From NCBI GenBank assembly GCA_903970475.1, contig CAJCIQ010000129.1, forward strand, positions 1 through 64,000: a stretch of DNA of 64,000 nucleotides, given 5' to 3'. Below, one piece after another: positions 23,236-32,616 of the stretch (positions within the stretch are counted from its first letter, which is position 1; each line of letters begins with the position of its first letter). Below the pieces are notes generated by a model, which saw only the letters and a list, made by a program, of their open reading frames with translations, ran no database searches and had not been told where the DNA came from. This DNA is from Beijerinckiaceae bacterium. GTDB lineage: Bacteria > Bacteroidota > Bacteroidia > Chitinophagales > Chitinophagaceae. The translations under genes were made by a program, and so were the position numbers.

Positions 23236-25248
23236 CTATTTCAGGACAATAGCCCCTAAAGGGGGTAAATGAACGGTAAGCTCATATAATTTTGAATCAT
23301 AAGGTGTAACGTGTACGGGGATGCTGGGATTAAAGGTATCTCCGGTTCCCCAAAAGGAGCGTATATCGCTGTTAAACACTTCCTTCCACTGGGTTTTACC
23401 ATAGGTAACCACCTTCCAGTCCATCCGGACCACAGGGGTCATATTTAAAATAATAACCATGTCATCTTCTGGCTTATTTCCCTTGCGTCTATAGGATATT
23501 ACCGACTCCTCCCGATGGCCCAGGTCCACCCACTCAAATCCTCCGGGTTGAAATTGTAGCTCATAGAGGGCAGGTTCAGACTGGTAAAGATGGCTCAGGG
23601 CTTTAACGCAATCTTTAATACCCCTGTGGGATTCAAAACCCAGGAGCTCCCAGGGTAGTTCTGATTTATAATCCCACTCTTTGGTGGCGCCAAACTCATC
23701 CCCCATGAACAACAGTTTGGCTCCCGGATGGGTATACATATAACTGTATAGTAGCCTTAGGTTGGCGCTTTTCTGCCAATCATCCCCCGGCATTTTGTAG
23801 ATCATCGGACTTTTTCCATGCACAACTTCATCGTGACTAAGGGGAAGCATGAAGTTTTCGTCATAGAAATACATCATGCTGAAGGCAAAGGCATCCTGCC
23901 GGCTGCCCCTATTGATCGGATCCAACTTAAAATAAGAAAGGGTATCGTGCATCCAGCCCATCATCCATTTCATACCAAAACCCAGTCCCCCTTCAAAGGT
24001 AGGTTTGGAAATCTTCGGCCAATCCGTCGCTTCCTCCGCTATGGTTTGCACATCCGGAAAGTCCCTGTAAACGGTCTCATTGAGGTCTTTAATGAATCCA
24101 ATGGCTTCCATATTTCCATCGCCCCCATATTCATTGGGCTCCCATTCCCCTTCCTTGCGGGAATAGTTCAGCTTAAGCATAGACGAAACGGCGTCCACCC
24201 TCATGCCATCCACGTGGTAATGCCGGAACCAGAAGTGGGCGCTGCTGATCAGAAACGATTTAACCTCTCCCCTCCTGTAATTAAATACATAGCTGCTCCA
24301 ATCGGGATGGTATCCCTTGCGCATATCCGCATATTCATAGGTATGCGCGCCATCAAACAAAAACAACCCGTGCGCATCGTATGGAAAATGAGAAGGGACC
24401 CAGTCCAAAACCACTCCTATGCCTGCTTGATGAAAGGCATCAATCAGCTCCATAAATTGTTCGGGTGTACCAAACCGGGAGGTTGGGGCAAAATAACCCG
24501 TCCCCTGATAACCCCAACTACCGTCAAATGGATGTTCCATGATGGGCATAAACTCCACATGGGTAAAACCCATATCCTTTACGTAGGGAACCAATAGTTC
24601 CCTCATCTGCTCATAAGTATTGTAAAGCTCTTCATTAAACTTATCAGGTCTCATCCAAGACCCCAGGTGCACTTCATATACATTCCAGGGCGCTGACAAT
24701 GCGTTGTGTGCCATTCTGGTGCTCATCCAGGTTTGGTCTTCCCATTGGTACTTTAGTTCTGTACTGATGGAAGCTGTTCCAGGCCTGAGTTCACAATATT
24801 GTGCAAAGGGATCTCCTTTATCCAGTGCTACGCCTTGAAATCCATTGATATGATACTTATATTGTACACCTGGGGGGAAGTCTGGAATAAACCCCTCCCA
24901 TATCCCTGAACGATCCTCCCTTACCCGTAAAGCGTGAGATAAAGTATTCCAGTTATTAAATGGACTAATGACAGATACGTAAGTAGCGTTAGGCGCCCAA
25001 ACAGAAAAATAGTACCCCTTACGATTGAGCACCTCCAGGTGATGCGCACCAAAATGCTCATACAGCCTGTAATGCGTACCATGCTGGAAATTACGCACGT
25101 CTTCATCATTAAATAAAGAGTAATTCCAGACAGGTTGGGTACTGTCTATGAAATATTGTTCTTCGTAACGCAAAGCGATACGTTCATCACTTTTTGCGTT
25201 GGTTACAGCATTTTCACGTTTACTTTCAATATGGTTAGGGCCTTGCAT
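23236..25248 (-). CDS. glgB: 1,4-alpha-glucan branching enzyme
   Basis: This 670-residue GH13 enzyme makes alpha-1,6 branches in glycogen by cutting an alpha-1,4 chain and transferring it. An N-terminal CBM48 domain (about 60-170: GYYFSVWAPNATYVSVI) precedes the catalytic barrel with MEHPFDGSWGYQGTGYFAPTSRFG, the nucleophile in DGMRVDAVSSML, the acid in TIAEEATDWP and the stabiliser in LPLSHDEVVHGK. The all-beta C-terminal domain ends LPPLGAIVLK. It is full length. It stands apart from glgA and glgC, 7 kb away on the same strand, with an outer-membrane pair on the opposite strand and an amylase gene between. Confidence 0.95.
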   Translation of the reverse strand: MQGPNHIESKRENAVTNAKSDERIALRYEEQYFIDSTQPVWNYSLFNDEDVRNFQHGTHYRLYEHFGAHHLEVLNRKGYYFSVWAPNATYVSVISPFNNWNTLSHALRVREDRSGIWEGFIPDFPPGVQYKYHINGFQGVALDKGDPFAQYCELRPGTASISTELKYQWEDQTWMSTRMAHNALSAPWNVYEVHLGSWMRPDKFNEELYNTYEQMRELLVPYVKDMGFTHVEFMPIMEHPFDGSWGYQGTGYFAPTSRFGTPEQFMELIDAFHQAGIGVVLDWVPSHFPYDAHGLFLFDGAHTYEYADMRKGYHPDWSSYVFNYRRGEVKSFLISSAHFWFRHYHVDGMRVDAVSSMLKLNYSRKEGEWEPNEYGGDGNMEAIGFIKDLNETVYRDFPDVQTIAEEATDWPKISKPTFEGGLGFGMKWMMGWMHDTLSYFKLDPINRGSRQDAFAFSMMYFYDENFMLPLSHDEVVHGKSPMIYKMPGDDWQKSANLRLLYSYMYTHPGAKLLFMGDEFGATKEWDYKSELPWELLGFESHRGIKDCVKALSHLYQSEPALYELQFQPGGFEWVDLGHREESVISYRRKGNKPEDDMVIILNMTPVVRMDWKVVTYGKTQWKEVFNSDIRSFWGTGDTFNPSIPVHVTPYDSKLYELTVHLPPLGAIVLK

Positions 25249-25374
25249 ACGAATTACACTTTAACATAAAATTAAACCATTGTCATAGCATTAAATTTCT
25301 CGCATTCAAAAAAAAACAGTTTTTTTATATCACTAAATAATTAGTTGAAAAATCTTACCGCCTAAACCTCCCTT

Positions 25375-28194
25375 ATGAGATTCCTTGCGCCTACGCTGTT
25401 TATACTGTATTGTATGTGCCTCACGGCTCATGCACAGGATACCACTAAGCCTAAAACACCTATTTCTCCCCCAGCCCAGGTCAAGGGATCGGTGAAAGAC
25501 ACCATGAATCAAACAACCGCCGCTCATACCGTAATCCTGTTCCTCAGACCAAAGGATTCGGTTATGTTGGGCTATACCAGGGCTGATGCAGAAGGCAGGT
25601 TTTCCCTATCTACCATTCCATCCGGAGACTACCTATTGTGGGTGACCCATCCTGCTTTTGCGGCTTACCGGGATTCGATACATCTTAACCCAGGCGCCAA
25701 CGACCTGGGTAATATTTTCCTCACCCTCCGATCCCAGATCCTGAAAGAGGTCATCATTAAAGGGATAAACCCTGTTCGCATGAAGGGAGATACGGTTGAA
25801 TATGCTGCCGACAGCTTTGCTGTAAAACCCAACGCCTCCGTCGAGGACCTATTGAAACGTTTACCCGGTATACAAGTTGACAAAAATGGGACCATTACTG
25901 CTCAGGGACAGACCGTGCAGAAAGTCTTGGTGGATGGAGAAGAATTTTTTAGTGACGACCCAACGATAGCTACCCGTAACCTCCCCGCCAACGCTGTAGA
26001 TAAAGTGCAGGTATTCGACAAAAAGAGTGACCAGGCAACCTTCACAGGGATCGATGATGGCCAAACTACCAAAACCATTAACCTCAAGCTGAAGAAGGGC
26101 ATGAAGCACGGCTACTTCGGAAAGATAAGTGGTGGAGTAGGCACAGATGGCTATTACGAAAACACGGCTGCCCTCAACCTATTTCAGGATAAGCGGAAAA
26201 TCGCCGTATTTGGCATAGCCGCCAATACGGGGAGGACGGGGATGAACTGGAGTGAAAACAGCAACTATGGCACCTCCAATGTAAATGTAGCCCAGGGGGA
26301 CGGGGGAGATATGGTGGCCTTCTCTGTGAACAACAGTAATGACTTTACCAATATCTGGAACGGTACCTATTCAGGAGAAGGTATACCCACCGCCTGGTAT
26401 GGGGGGGCTCACTATTCCAATAAATGGGATGATGATAAGATTTCCCTGTCTGGTGATTACACGTTTAACCAGGTGAAAGTAGCGGTAACCAATAATACGA
26501 TTACCCAGACCAAACTCAACGACTCTACCACCAACCTGACCAACGACAATACCAAAAGCAACGCCACCGACAGACAACATAGCCTGGCAGGCAAATATGA
26601 GGTCCAGTTGGATTCCCTGACTTTTATGCGCCTTACGGTTCAAGGCAAGGTCAGGCATAAGGAAACCTGGTCGGAAGATACCAGTTATACCACCGATCAG
26701 AACAACAATTTGCTCAACAATTACCTCAACCATACCAGCACCAGCGGAGACAACAACACGTTCAACAGCACCCTTTTGGTTCAGCACAAATTTGCCAAGA
26801 AGGGAAGGACCCTTAGCCTGAATGTTCAGGAGAACTATACGGAATCCAATACAACCGGCTTCCAGGATTATCAGTACAATTATTACTCCGACGGCATATT
26901 CCAAAGCACAGACACCACCAATCAATACAAAACCAACTACTCAAGGGACCTGACCCTTCAATCCAAACTAACCTACACAGAACCCCTGTTTCCCAATACC
27001 TACCTGGTGTTGGATTATGGGTTCAACCTGCTCAGTGGTACCAGCGATCTGAACGCCTATAACCGGAATAATTATGGCAAATATGAAATCCTGGATTCCA
27101 CCTACAGCAATTTCTACAAGGCCAATATCACAACCAACCTGGGGGGTGCTTACTTTAAAAAATCAACCAAGAAGTACAATTATTCCTTTGGAACAGATGT
27201 AGGATATACCAATTATACCCAGAATGATATCTATCAGGATTCCACCCAAAAAAGGAACTATGTGAACTGGTATCCTAAAGCTTCTTATGGCTATAACTTC
27301 GATGCTCAAACCCACCTCAGGTTTAACTATTATGGTAACACTACTCAACCCAGCCTGTCCCAGTTACAGCCAGTGGCCTCCAATTCCAACCCAAACAATA
27401 TTGTGATGGGCAACCCATATCTGAAGCCCAGTTATACCAGCCGGTTTTCCACGAGCTACAACCATTTCGACATGCTCAAGGACCGCGGCATCTTCATGAA
27501 CCTTAATTATACCTGGGATTACAACGCCTTCAGCCAGAAAGATTCTGTTGACGCCTATGGCACCAATTACTCCCAGACCATAAACGTGAAAAATTCCCAA
27601 AGCTTCAACGGGTGGATCAACTATAATTTCAAGTGGAAGAAACCCGACATCCAGCTGGACATATCCCCAGACTTTAATTACAGCAAGAATACCACCTTTG
27701 TCAATGGGCAGGAGAATACAACCCACTCAGGCAACTACAGTGTTGGCTTTGGCATCAACAAAAACAAGGAAAAAAATTACGGGATCTGGCTCCGCTTCAG
27801 CCCTACCTACAACACCAGCGTATCATCGATTCAAAGCAACACCAGCATCAACTATTGGTCCTACGCCGTCAACGGGTCCTTCAACAAAACCCTGCCTCAC
27901 AGGTTTGGCGTTGAAGTCGATCCAGATATGAATTTCTATCAGCAGACGTCTGCCTTCACCAATAAAAACATCGCCTTGGTCAATGCCAACATCACCAAGA
28001 ACTTCTTAAAGGATGATGCGCTCGAACTCAAACTGGCGGTCAACGACCTGTTCAATCAGAACACCGGATTCAACCGCAATATCAGTACCAACATTATTAC
28101 CCAGAGTTCCTACACGGCTATTCACCGTTTCTTTATGTTTAGCGTCACCTGGAATTTTTCTAAAAACGGCAAACCCAGTAGCGGCTGGAATTAA
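25375..28194 (+). CDS. outer-membrane beta-barrel protein with carboxypeptidase-like and plug domains
   Basis: This 939-residue protein has a signal peptide (1-21), then a carboxypeptidase-regulatory-like beta domain (about 35-120), a TonB-plug-like domain (VEDLLKRLPGIQVDKNGTITAQG, KVLVDGEEFFSDDP) and a long barrel rich in Asn, Tyr and Thr, ending FFMFSVTWNFSKNG. It resembles the outer membrane beta-barrel family (PF14905) that is often encoded beside a GLPGLI protein, as here 22 bases downstream. No classic TonB box is obvious. The substrate is unknown. Divergent glgB starts 126 bases away; any functional tie is speculative. Confidence 0.85.
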   Translation: MRFLAPTLFILYCMCLTAHAQDTTKPKTPISPPAQVKGSVKDTMNQTTAAHTVILFLRPKDSVMLGYTRADAEGRFSLSTIPSGDYLLWVTHPAFAAYRDSIHLNPGANDLGNIFLTLRSQILKEVIIKGINPVRMKGDTVEYAADSFAVKPNASVEDLLKRLPGIQVDKNGTITAQGQTVQKVLVDGEEFFSDDPTIATRNLPANAVDKVQVFDKKSDQATFTGIDDGQTTKTINLKLKKGMKHGYFGKISGGVGTDGYYENTAALNLFQDKRKIAVFGIAANTGRTGMNWSENSNYGTSNVNVAQGDGGDMVAFSVNNSNDFTNIWNGTYSGEGIPTAWYGGAHYSNKWDDDKISLSGDYTFNQVKVAVTNNTITQTKLNDSTTNLTNDNTKSNATDRQHSLAGKYEVQLDSLTFMRLTVQGKVRHKETWSEDTSYTTDQNNNLLNNYLNHTSTSGDNNTFNSTLLVQHKFAKKGRTLSLNVQENYTESNTTGFQDYQYNYYSDGIFQSTDTTNQYKTNYSRDLTLQSKLTYTEPLFPNTYLVLDYGFNLLSGTSDLNAYNRNNYGKYEILDSTYSNFYKANITTNLGGAYFKKSTKKYNYSFGTDVGYTNYTQNDIYQDSTQKRNYVNWYPKASYGYNFDAQTHLRFNYYGNTTQPSLSQLQPVASNSNPNNIVMGNPYLKPSYTSRFSTSYNHFDMLKDRGIFMNLNYTWDYNAFSQKDSVDAYGTNYSQTINVKNSQSFNGWINYNFKWKKPDIQLDISPDFNYSKNTTFVNGQENTTHSGNYSVGFGINKNKEKNYGIWLRFSPTYNTSVSSIQSNTSINYWSYAVNGSFNKTLPHRFGVEVDPDMNFYQQTSAFTNKNIALVNANITKNFLKDDALELKLAVNDLFNQNTGFNRNISTNIITQSSYTAIHRFFMFSVTWNFSKNGKPSSGWN

Positions 28195-28206
28195 TTCGAC
28201 CTAAAT

Positions 28207-28214
28207 TAACTTTG
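28207..28214 (+). promoter_or_regulatory. -7-like box TAACTTTG two bases before a start codon
   Basis: TAACTTTG matches TAnnTTTG and ends at 28214, with the ATG at 28217. If used, it would give a leaderless GLPGLI mRNA. Alternatively the gene is only read through from the barrel gene. Confidence 0.4.
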
Positions 28215-28216
28215 AC

Positions 28217-28960
28217 ATGAAACGTTTTTTCTATACAGTACTCATCATACTGGCTTGGTCCAGGATCAATGCCCAGGATACCGGAACCGTACGCTTTATC
28301 CATGCCGGTGTCATTGAATACGAGCAAAAGGAAGACTTGAAAAATTTGATGAAAGGCGATGGAGACTTTTCCGAAGCCTACAGGAAATTGTTGCCTGAAT
28401 ATAAGCTCAGTTATTACAACCTGACCTTCAACGGCCGCAAATCCTTGTTTGCTGCCGGAAAGGACAACCCAGACAACCTTAAGTTACCGGACTTTCCAGG
28501 GAGCACCAATACGGTCTACAGTGATCGCAGCACCAACCAGCATATTACCCAAAGGGTCTTTTGGGGATCCAGTATCCTTGAATCAGATACCATCCGCACC
28601 CTTCACTGGAGGATTACCGGAGATGTCCGGACCATAGCCGGTTTTGAATGCCATAGGGCTACCACTGTTATCATGGACAGTGTGTTTGTGGTAGCCTTCT
28701 ATTGTGACGAAATCCTTCCAGACGGAGGCCCGGAGGGCTTCGGAGGTTTGCCCGGCACCATTTTAGGCCTGGTCATCCCTAAGTTGCATACCAGTTGGTA
28801 CGCCACCAAACTAATCGTAAAAGAGCCAGTGGATAAAGACATGCTTCCCCCCAAAAAAGGGCAAAAGATGACTACCCCCGAGTTGAAGGCTTTAATTCAG
28901 AGTAAGGCAGATGAGTACGGGGATTTCTTCCTGGATATGCGCATGCATTTGGAGTATTAG
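28217..28960 (+). CDS. GLPGLI family protein
   Basis: This 247-residue protein has a signal peptide ending INAQ and the family motif in GFGGLPGTILGLVIP, about residues 174-188. Here Leu of the fifth position is replaced by Thr (GLPGTI). GLPGLI proteins occur only in Bacteroidota beside outer-membrane barrel proteins and are likely periplasmic or surface partners; their activity is not known. The segment TIAGFECHRATT and the AFYCDEILP strand before the motif are typical, and each contributes a cysteine, so a disulfide is possible. The gene follows its barrel partner by 22 bases. Confidence 0.92.
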   Translation: MKRFFYTVLIILAWSRINAQDTGTVRFIHAGVIEYEQKEDLKNLMKGDGDFSEAYRKLLPEYKLSYYNLTFNGRKSLFAAGKDNPDNLKLPDFPGSTNTVYSDRSTNQHITQRVFWGSSILESDTIRTLHWRITGDVRTIAGFECHRATTVIMDSVFVVAFYCDEILPDGGPEGFGGLPGTILGLVIPKLHTSWYATKLIVKEPVDKDMLPPKKGQKMTTPELKALIQSKADEYGDFFLDMRMHLEY

Positions 28961-29033
28961 GGTTCCCGTCGCACACACGCACAGCCGCCGCGAGTTCGCT
29001 TGGCAACGCAAATCTTCACGGAGCCGCCAGGGG

Positions 29034-29091
29034 GTGTGGGACCCATTCGAAAATTGTGATGAAAAAAACAATTTTCGAACGGATCCCACAC
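29034..29091. repeat. 24-bp inverted repeat (hairpin 3)
   Basis: Arms at 29034-29057 (starting GTGTGGGA) and 29068-29091 enclose the loop GATGAAAAAA. The two differences between arms become G-U pairs in RNA made from the minus strand, so the stem would be unbroken in a transcript coming from the amylase operon. Confidence 0.65.
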
Positions 29092-29179
29092 TCCTCTATA
29101 ATTCTGGCCATTGGGCGTACTGGTCCATCTTATGTGATCAATAAAATACCAGGATCCTCAAGAATGACTGAACTATAGC

Positions 29180-29239
29180 GGAGAAGGGACCCCGTTTAAC
29201 ATTGTATTTTTTCACAATGTTACACGGGGTCCCTTCTCC
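29180..29239. repeat. 26-bp inverted repeat (hairpin 4)
   Basis: Arms at 29180-29205 (starting GGAGAAGGGACCCC) and 29214-29239 differ at one position and enclose the loop ATTTTTTC. It lies 75 bases beyond the amylase stop and may end both converging transcripts. Confidence 0.65.
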
Positions 29240-29314
29240 CGGCATGTCCGCTCCCTGAGTGGCCGCAAACTTCAGGGCGTATAACCGCTCCCAGCGTGGA
29301 AGCATCCAGAGCGT

Positions 29315-31225
29315 CTAAGGCTCAAGCTCCAGCACGCGACTAGTATAAACTCCCAGGGGCAACCCATCGAGCGTAACCGTCTCGCCCGTGATGACATCCC
29401 GCCCATGGCGGAAGGAGGGCGCCCTTTCCGAATAGCGATCCATATGAAGTGTCTGATCCTCGCGGCCTGCATTGGATACCACCATGATGGTATGGTGATC
29501 GTCGTAACGGAAGTATACGTATACACCGCGTTGGGGCGTGTATTGCATGAGTTTACCTGTCGTAAGGGCAGGCGTCTGACTTCTATACCTGGCTAACGTT
29601 TGTACAAACCGGTAGGCACTGTCCTCCCTGGCTGTTCTGCCGGCGGCATTAAATTTATTGGTTGTATCAGAAGGCCAGCCCCCTGGGAAATCCTCTCTTA
29701 GTGCTCCATCACCATTTGATTTTGCCCCGCTCATCAGGATTTCTGTTCCGTAGTATAACTGAGGTATTCCCCTTAAAGTCAGTAACCAGGTGATACCCAT
29801 TTTGTATTTGTTGAAGTCGGCTCCCACTACGGAAAAGATTCTATCCATATCATGGTTATCCAACATAATGCAATTGCGCTTCGGATTCTTATACAAAAAA
29901 TCCTGAGCCAGGGTGGTATACAGTTTTTCCGCCCCATTACTGTCTCTGAGCGCACTTTGCATCGCGAAGCATACATTGAAGTCTACTACTCCCTGAAGAT
30001 TGGGTTTATAAGGAACATTCAAGTTGTTTTGGCAGAAATAAGCAGCCTCCACTACGTTCCCCACCCAAACCTCTCCAAACATAGTGAGGTGAGGAAATTC
30101 TCTTTCCAGCGCTGCATTGATCATGTTCAGGAAATCCTTGTCGGAGTAAAACCATGTATCCACCCTCCATCCATCTACCCCATACGTTTCGGTGGCCCAA
30201 ATGGCATACTGAATCAGGAAGTGACGCACAAACGGGTTCTTCTGATTGAGATCAGGCATGGATTTGACAAACCAACCATCCACCGTTGTCCTTCTGTCTA
30301 TCTGGGAAGAATAAGGATCCACCAACGGGTCTACCTTATAGTTGGTATTGGTGTATTCAGGCCATTGATTTACCCAGTCCTTCATGGGCATATCGAGCAT
30401 GGTCCAGTGGTAGGAGCCAATATGATTGTAGACAGCATCCTGAATCAGTTTCATTCCCTTTTTATGGACGGCTTTGGCCAGGGATGCATAGGCTGTGTTG
30501 CCTCCGAAGCGGGGGTCAACCTCATATTGATCGGTCATGGCATACCCATGGTAAGTGGAGTATTTGACACGTCCCCCGCCTAAAGGCATATCATTGGTAT
30601 TGACAGGTGTCAGCCAAACGGTTGTTGCACCCAGGTCCCTGATATAATCCAGGTGTTGCTCCACCCCCTTCAAATCTCCCCCATGCCTGTAATTCGGGGA
30701 ATCACACACTACAGTAGTATCCCTCATCCCCTTCACCACATCATTGGTTGGATCTCCATTAACAAAGCGATCAGGCATGAGCATGTAAACAAAATCCTTA
30801 TCCGTTACGCCCTGAATCCTGGAAGAACCGTCCTCTGGATTTTTCTCGCGCAATACATAGTCCAGGCTGTACATTTTCCCACCCCCCTCAAATCCAATAT
30901 GCAACATTCCAGGTTTTGCCGTTTTTTCAATGGTCAGGTCCACAAAGAGGTAATTCAAATTTTCTACCTTATGCACTCCATCAATAGAAACGCCTGGATA
31001 TTGTTTCAAAACGGGTGTCGTCTGGCCTATGCCTTTTGCGTAGACCATCAACTCTACATTGGAATCCTGCATGCCCGTGAACCAATTCACGGGATTTACC
31101 TTGATAGTGGGTTTGGGTTGATCTACGTTCAGCATAAGCGTTTGTTGCTGGGCCTTTGCTAAAAAAGGCCGCATAACCGAAAAAAGCAACATACCTGCCA
31201 ATAGTACTTTAGAGATGATTCGCAT
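29315..31225 (-). CDS. secreted GH13 alpha-amylase/neopullulanase-like (SusA-like)
   Basis: This 636-residue enzyme has a signal peptide (1-25, MRIISKVLL to AKAQ), so it acts in the periplasm or outside. An N-terminal beta domain (about 30-130) precedes the GH13 barrel with the start LMPDRFVNGDP, DAVYNHIG, nucleophile in GVDGWRVDTW, acid in TMFGEVWVG and MLDNHDMDR. Family relatives such as Bacteroides SusA and neopullulanases cut starch, pullulan or cyclodextrins to maltose-type sugars. The start overlaps the end of the transporter gene by 17 bases, so translation is coupled. This supports a pathway from periplasmic hydrolysis to uptake by that transporter. Confidence 0.92.
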   Translation of the reverse strand: MRIISKVLLAGMLLFSVMRPFLAKAQQQTLMLNVDQPKPTIKVNPVNWFTGMQDSNVELMVYAKGIGQTTPVLKQYPGVSIDGVHKVENLNYLFVDLTIEKTAKPGMLHIGFEGGGKMYSLDYVLREKNPEDGSSRIQGVTDKDFVYMLMPDRFVNGDPTNDVVKGMRDTTVVCDSPNYRHGGDLKGVEQHLDYIRDLGATTVWLTPVNTNDMPLGGGRVKYSTYHGYAMTDQYEVDPRFGGNTAYASLAKAVHKKGMKLIQDAVYNHIGSYHWTMLDMPMKDWVNQWPEYTNTNYKVDPLVDPYSSQIDRRTTVDGWFVKSMPDLNQKNPFVRHFLIQYAIWATETYGVDGWRVDTWFYSDKDFLNMINAALEREFPHLTMFGEVWVGNVVEAAYFCQNNLNVPYKPNLQGVVDFNVCFAMQSALRDSNGAEKLYTTLAQDFLYKNPKRNCIMLDNHDMDRIFSVVGADFNKYKMGITWLLTLRGIPQLYYGTEILMSGAKSNGDGALREDFPGGWPSDTTNKFNAAGRTAREDSAYRFVQTLARYRSQTPALTTGKLMQYTPQRGVYVYFRYDDHHTIMVVSNAGREDQTLHMDRYSERAPSFRHGRDVITGETVTLDGLPLGVYTSRVLELEP

Positions 31226-32594
31226 AAGCCTTCCTTTTCTTTTTTTCACTAATAACGATACCCGAAGGGTCATATACGTAAATGACGCATAATGCCGCAC
31301 AAAGCATGAATATGCCGGCCAAAACAATGGCGTATACCGGTTGATTATGATATACATATTTGACCATGGGGCCCCCAACTACCCCATTGATGATCTGGGG
31401 TATGGTGATAAAGAAATTAAACAAACCCATATAGATACCTATTTTCCCCGCCGGAATAGAGCTGGATAAAATGACATAAGGCATCACCAAAATAGAAGCC
31501 CACGCTATACCAACACAAACCATGGATAGGATCAGGAATTCTTTATTGGGGGCAAAAAAAACAGAAATCAACCCTATCCCCCCTATGAGCAGGCTACAGG
31601 CATGCGTTTGCTTGCGGCCCAACACACGGGTGATGGAAGGGAGCAGCAAAGCGAATACCGTGCTGACCCCATTGTAAGTCGCAAAGATGACCCCGGTCCA
31701 GGTCTGCGCCTCCCGGTACCGGGCAGAACTTTTATCAGAAATGGGTAGATGAAAAATATGAGTGGCAATGGTATCTGTGGTAAATACCCACATGCCAAAT
31801 AAGGCAAACCAGGAAAAGAATTGAACCAATCCAAGTTGCCTCATGGTTTTGGGCATTTTGGCGAAATCCTTAAAGATGGCTCCCAAACCATGTTGTTGAT
31901 CAACCGGCTTTCCGTGGTAGGATTCGTATTCGGCAGGGGGATACTCCTTGGTCGTACATACCGTCCAAATGATCGCCAGGATGAAAACTGCTGCTCCAAT
32001 ATAGAAAGCCAGCTTTACATTGGTAGCCACTACTCCCGCCGGCGCTTCACCGGATACACCCATTTTACCCAATAAAAAGGGTAACAAGGATCCAAGTACA
32101 GCTCCAAACCCTATCAGCGCCGTCTGGACGGAAAAACCAAGGGTGCGCTGGGTGTCGGGCAGATTATCCGCCACCAGGGCCCTGAAAGGCTCCATGGCCA
32201 GGTTGAAGCAGGCATCCATAATCATCAGAAACCCCGCCCCTATCAATACCAGCGAGGCGCCTGCCCCTAACCAGCCGGCATTGGGCATGAGTAACAGAGC
32301 ACCTGCCGATAGCATAGAACCGACTAAAAAGAAAGGTCGCCTCCTGCCTAACCTGGTCCAGGTCCGGTCGCTGTAGTGCCCGACGATGGGCTGAATGATC
32401 ATGCCGATTAAGGGAGCGGCTATCCAGAACCAGGAAAGGTGCTCTACATCCGCTCCATAGTTCCTGAGGATGCCGCTGGCATTGGAGTTCTGGAGGGCGA
32501 ATCCAAACTGGATACCCATAAATCCAAAACTCATATTCCAAATCTGCCAGAAGGTAAGCCTGGGTTTGGCAATTAATTTGTGATCCGTAATCAT
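31209..32594 (-). CDS. MFS sugar transporter, SLC45/maltose type
   Basis: This 461-residue inner-membrane protein has about twelve helices. The SLC45-like sugar-proton symporter mark is the loop WTRLGRRRPFFLVG between helices 2 and 3, and the start FWQIWNMSFGFMGIQFGFALQ is typical of maltose/sucrose transporters of this group in Bacteroidota. It would carry maltose or maltodextrin inward with protons. It lies between glgC and the secreted amylase in one run and overlaps the latter by 17 bases. The ATG at 32594 is chosen over 32633, which lies inside glgC. The substrate is inferred from family and context. Confidence 0.9.
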   Translation of the reverse strand: MITDHKLIAKPRLTFWQIWNMSFGFMGIQFGFALQNSNASGILRNYGADVEHLSWFWIAAPLIGMIIQPIVGHYSDRTWTRLGRRRPFFLVGSMLSAGALLLMPNAGWLGAGASLVLIGAGFLMIMDACFNLAMEPFRALVADNLPDTQRTLGFSVQTALIGFGAVLGSLLPFLLGKMGVSGEAPAGVVATNVKLAFYIGAAVFILAIIWTVCTTKEYPPAEYESYHGKPVDQQHGLGAIFKDFAKMPKTMRQLGLVQFFSWFALFGMWVFTTDTIATHIFHLPISDKSSARYREAQTWTGVIFATYNGVSTVFALLLPSITRVLGRKQTHACSLLIGGIGLISVFFAPNKEFLILSMVCVGIAWASILVMPYVILSSSIPAGKIGIYMGLFNFFITIPQIINGVVGGPMVKYVYHNQPVYAIVLAGIFMLCAALCVIYVYDPSGIVISEKKKRKAYANHL

Positions 32595-32616
32595 ATAGCA
32601 AGCCTCGTAAGTGTAA

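Larger units (their letters stand above)
28961..29314. other. 354-base gene-free convergent spacer with two long hairpins
   Basis: I see no credible gene here. The spacer lies between the GLPGLI stop and the stop of the secreted amylase on the other strand. It holds two large inverted repeats listed separately. The first 70 bases are GC-rich and without recognised features. Confidence 0.7.

Noticed and set aside
23818-24597. A 259-residue open frame on the plus strand
   Set aside because: It lies wholly opposite the catalytic domain of glgB, and its sequence has no domain or signal; it is a shadow frame.
28961-29314. A small gene in the convergent spacer
   Set aside because: Open frames there are short, cross the hairpins and lack start context or conserved features.
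31209-31225. Possible frameshift joining the sugar transporter and the amylase
   Set aside because: Both proteins are complete, and the amylase begins with its own signal peptide; the 17-base overlap is ordinary coupling.
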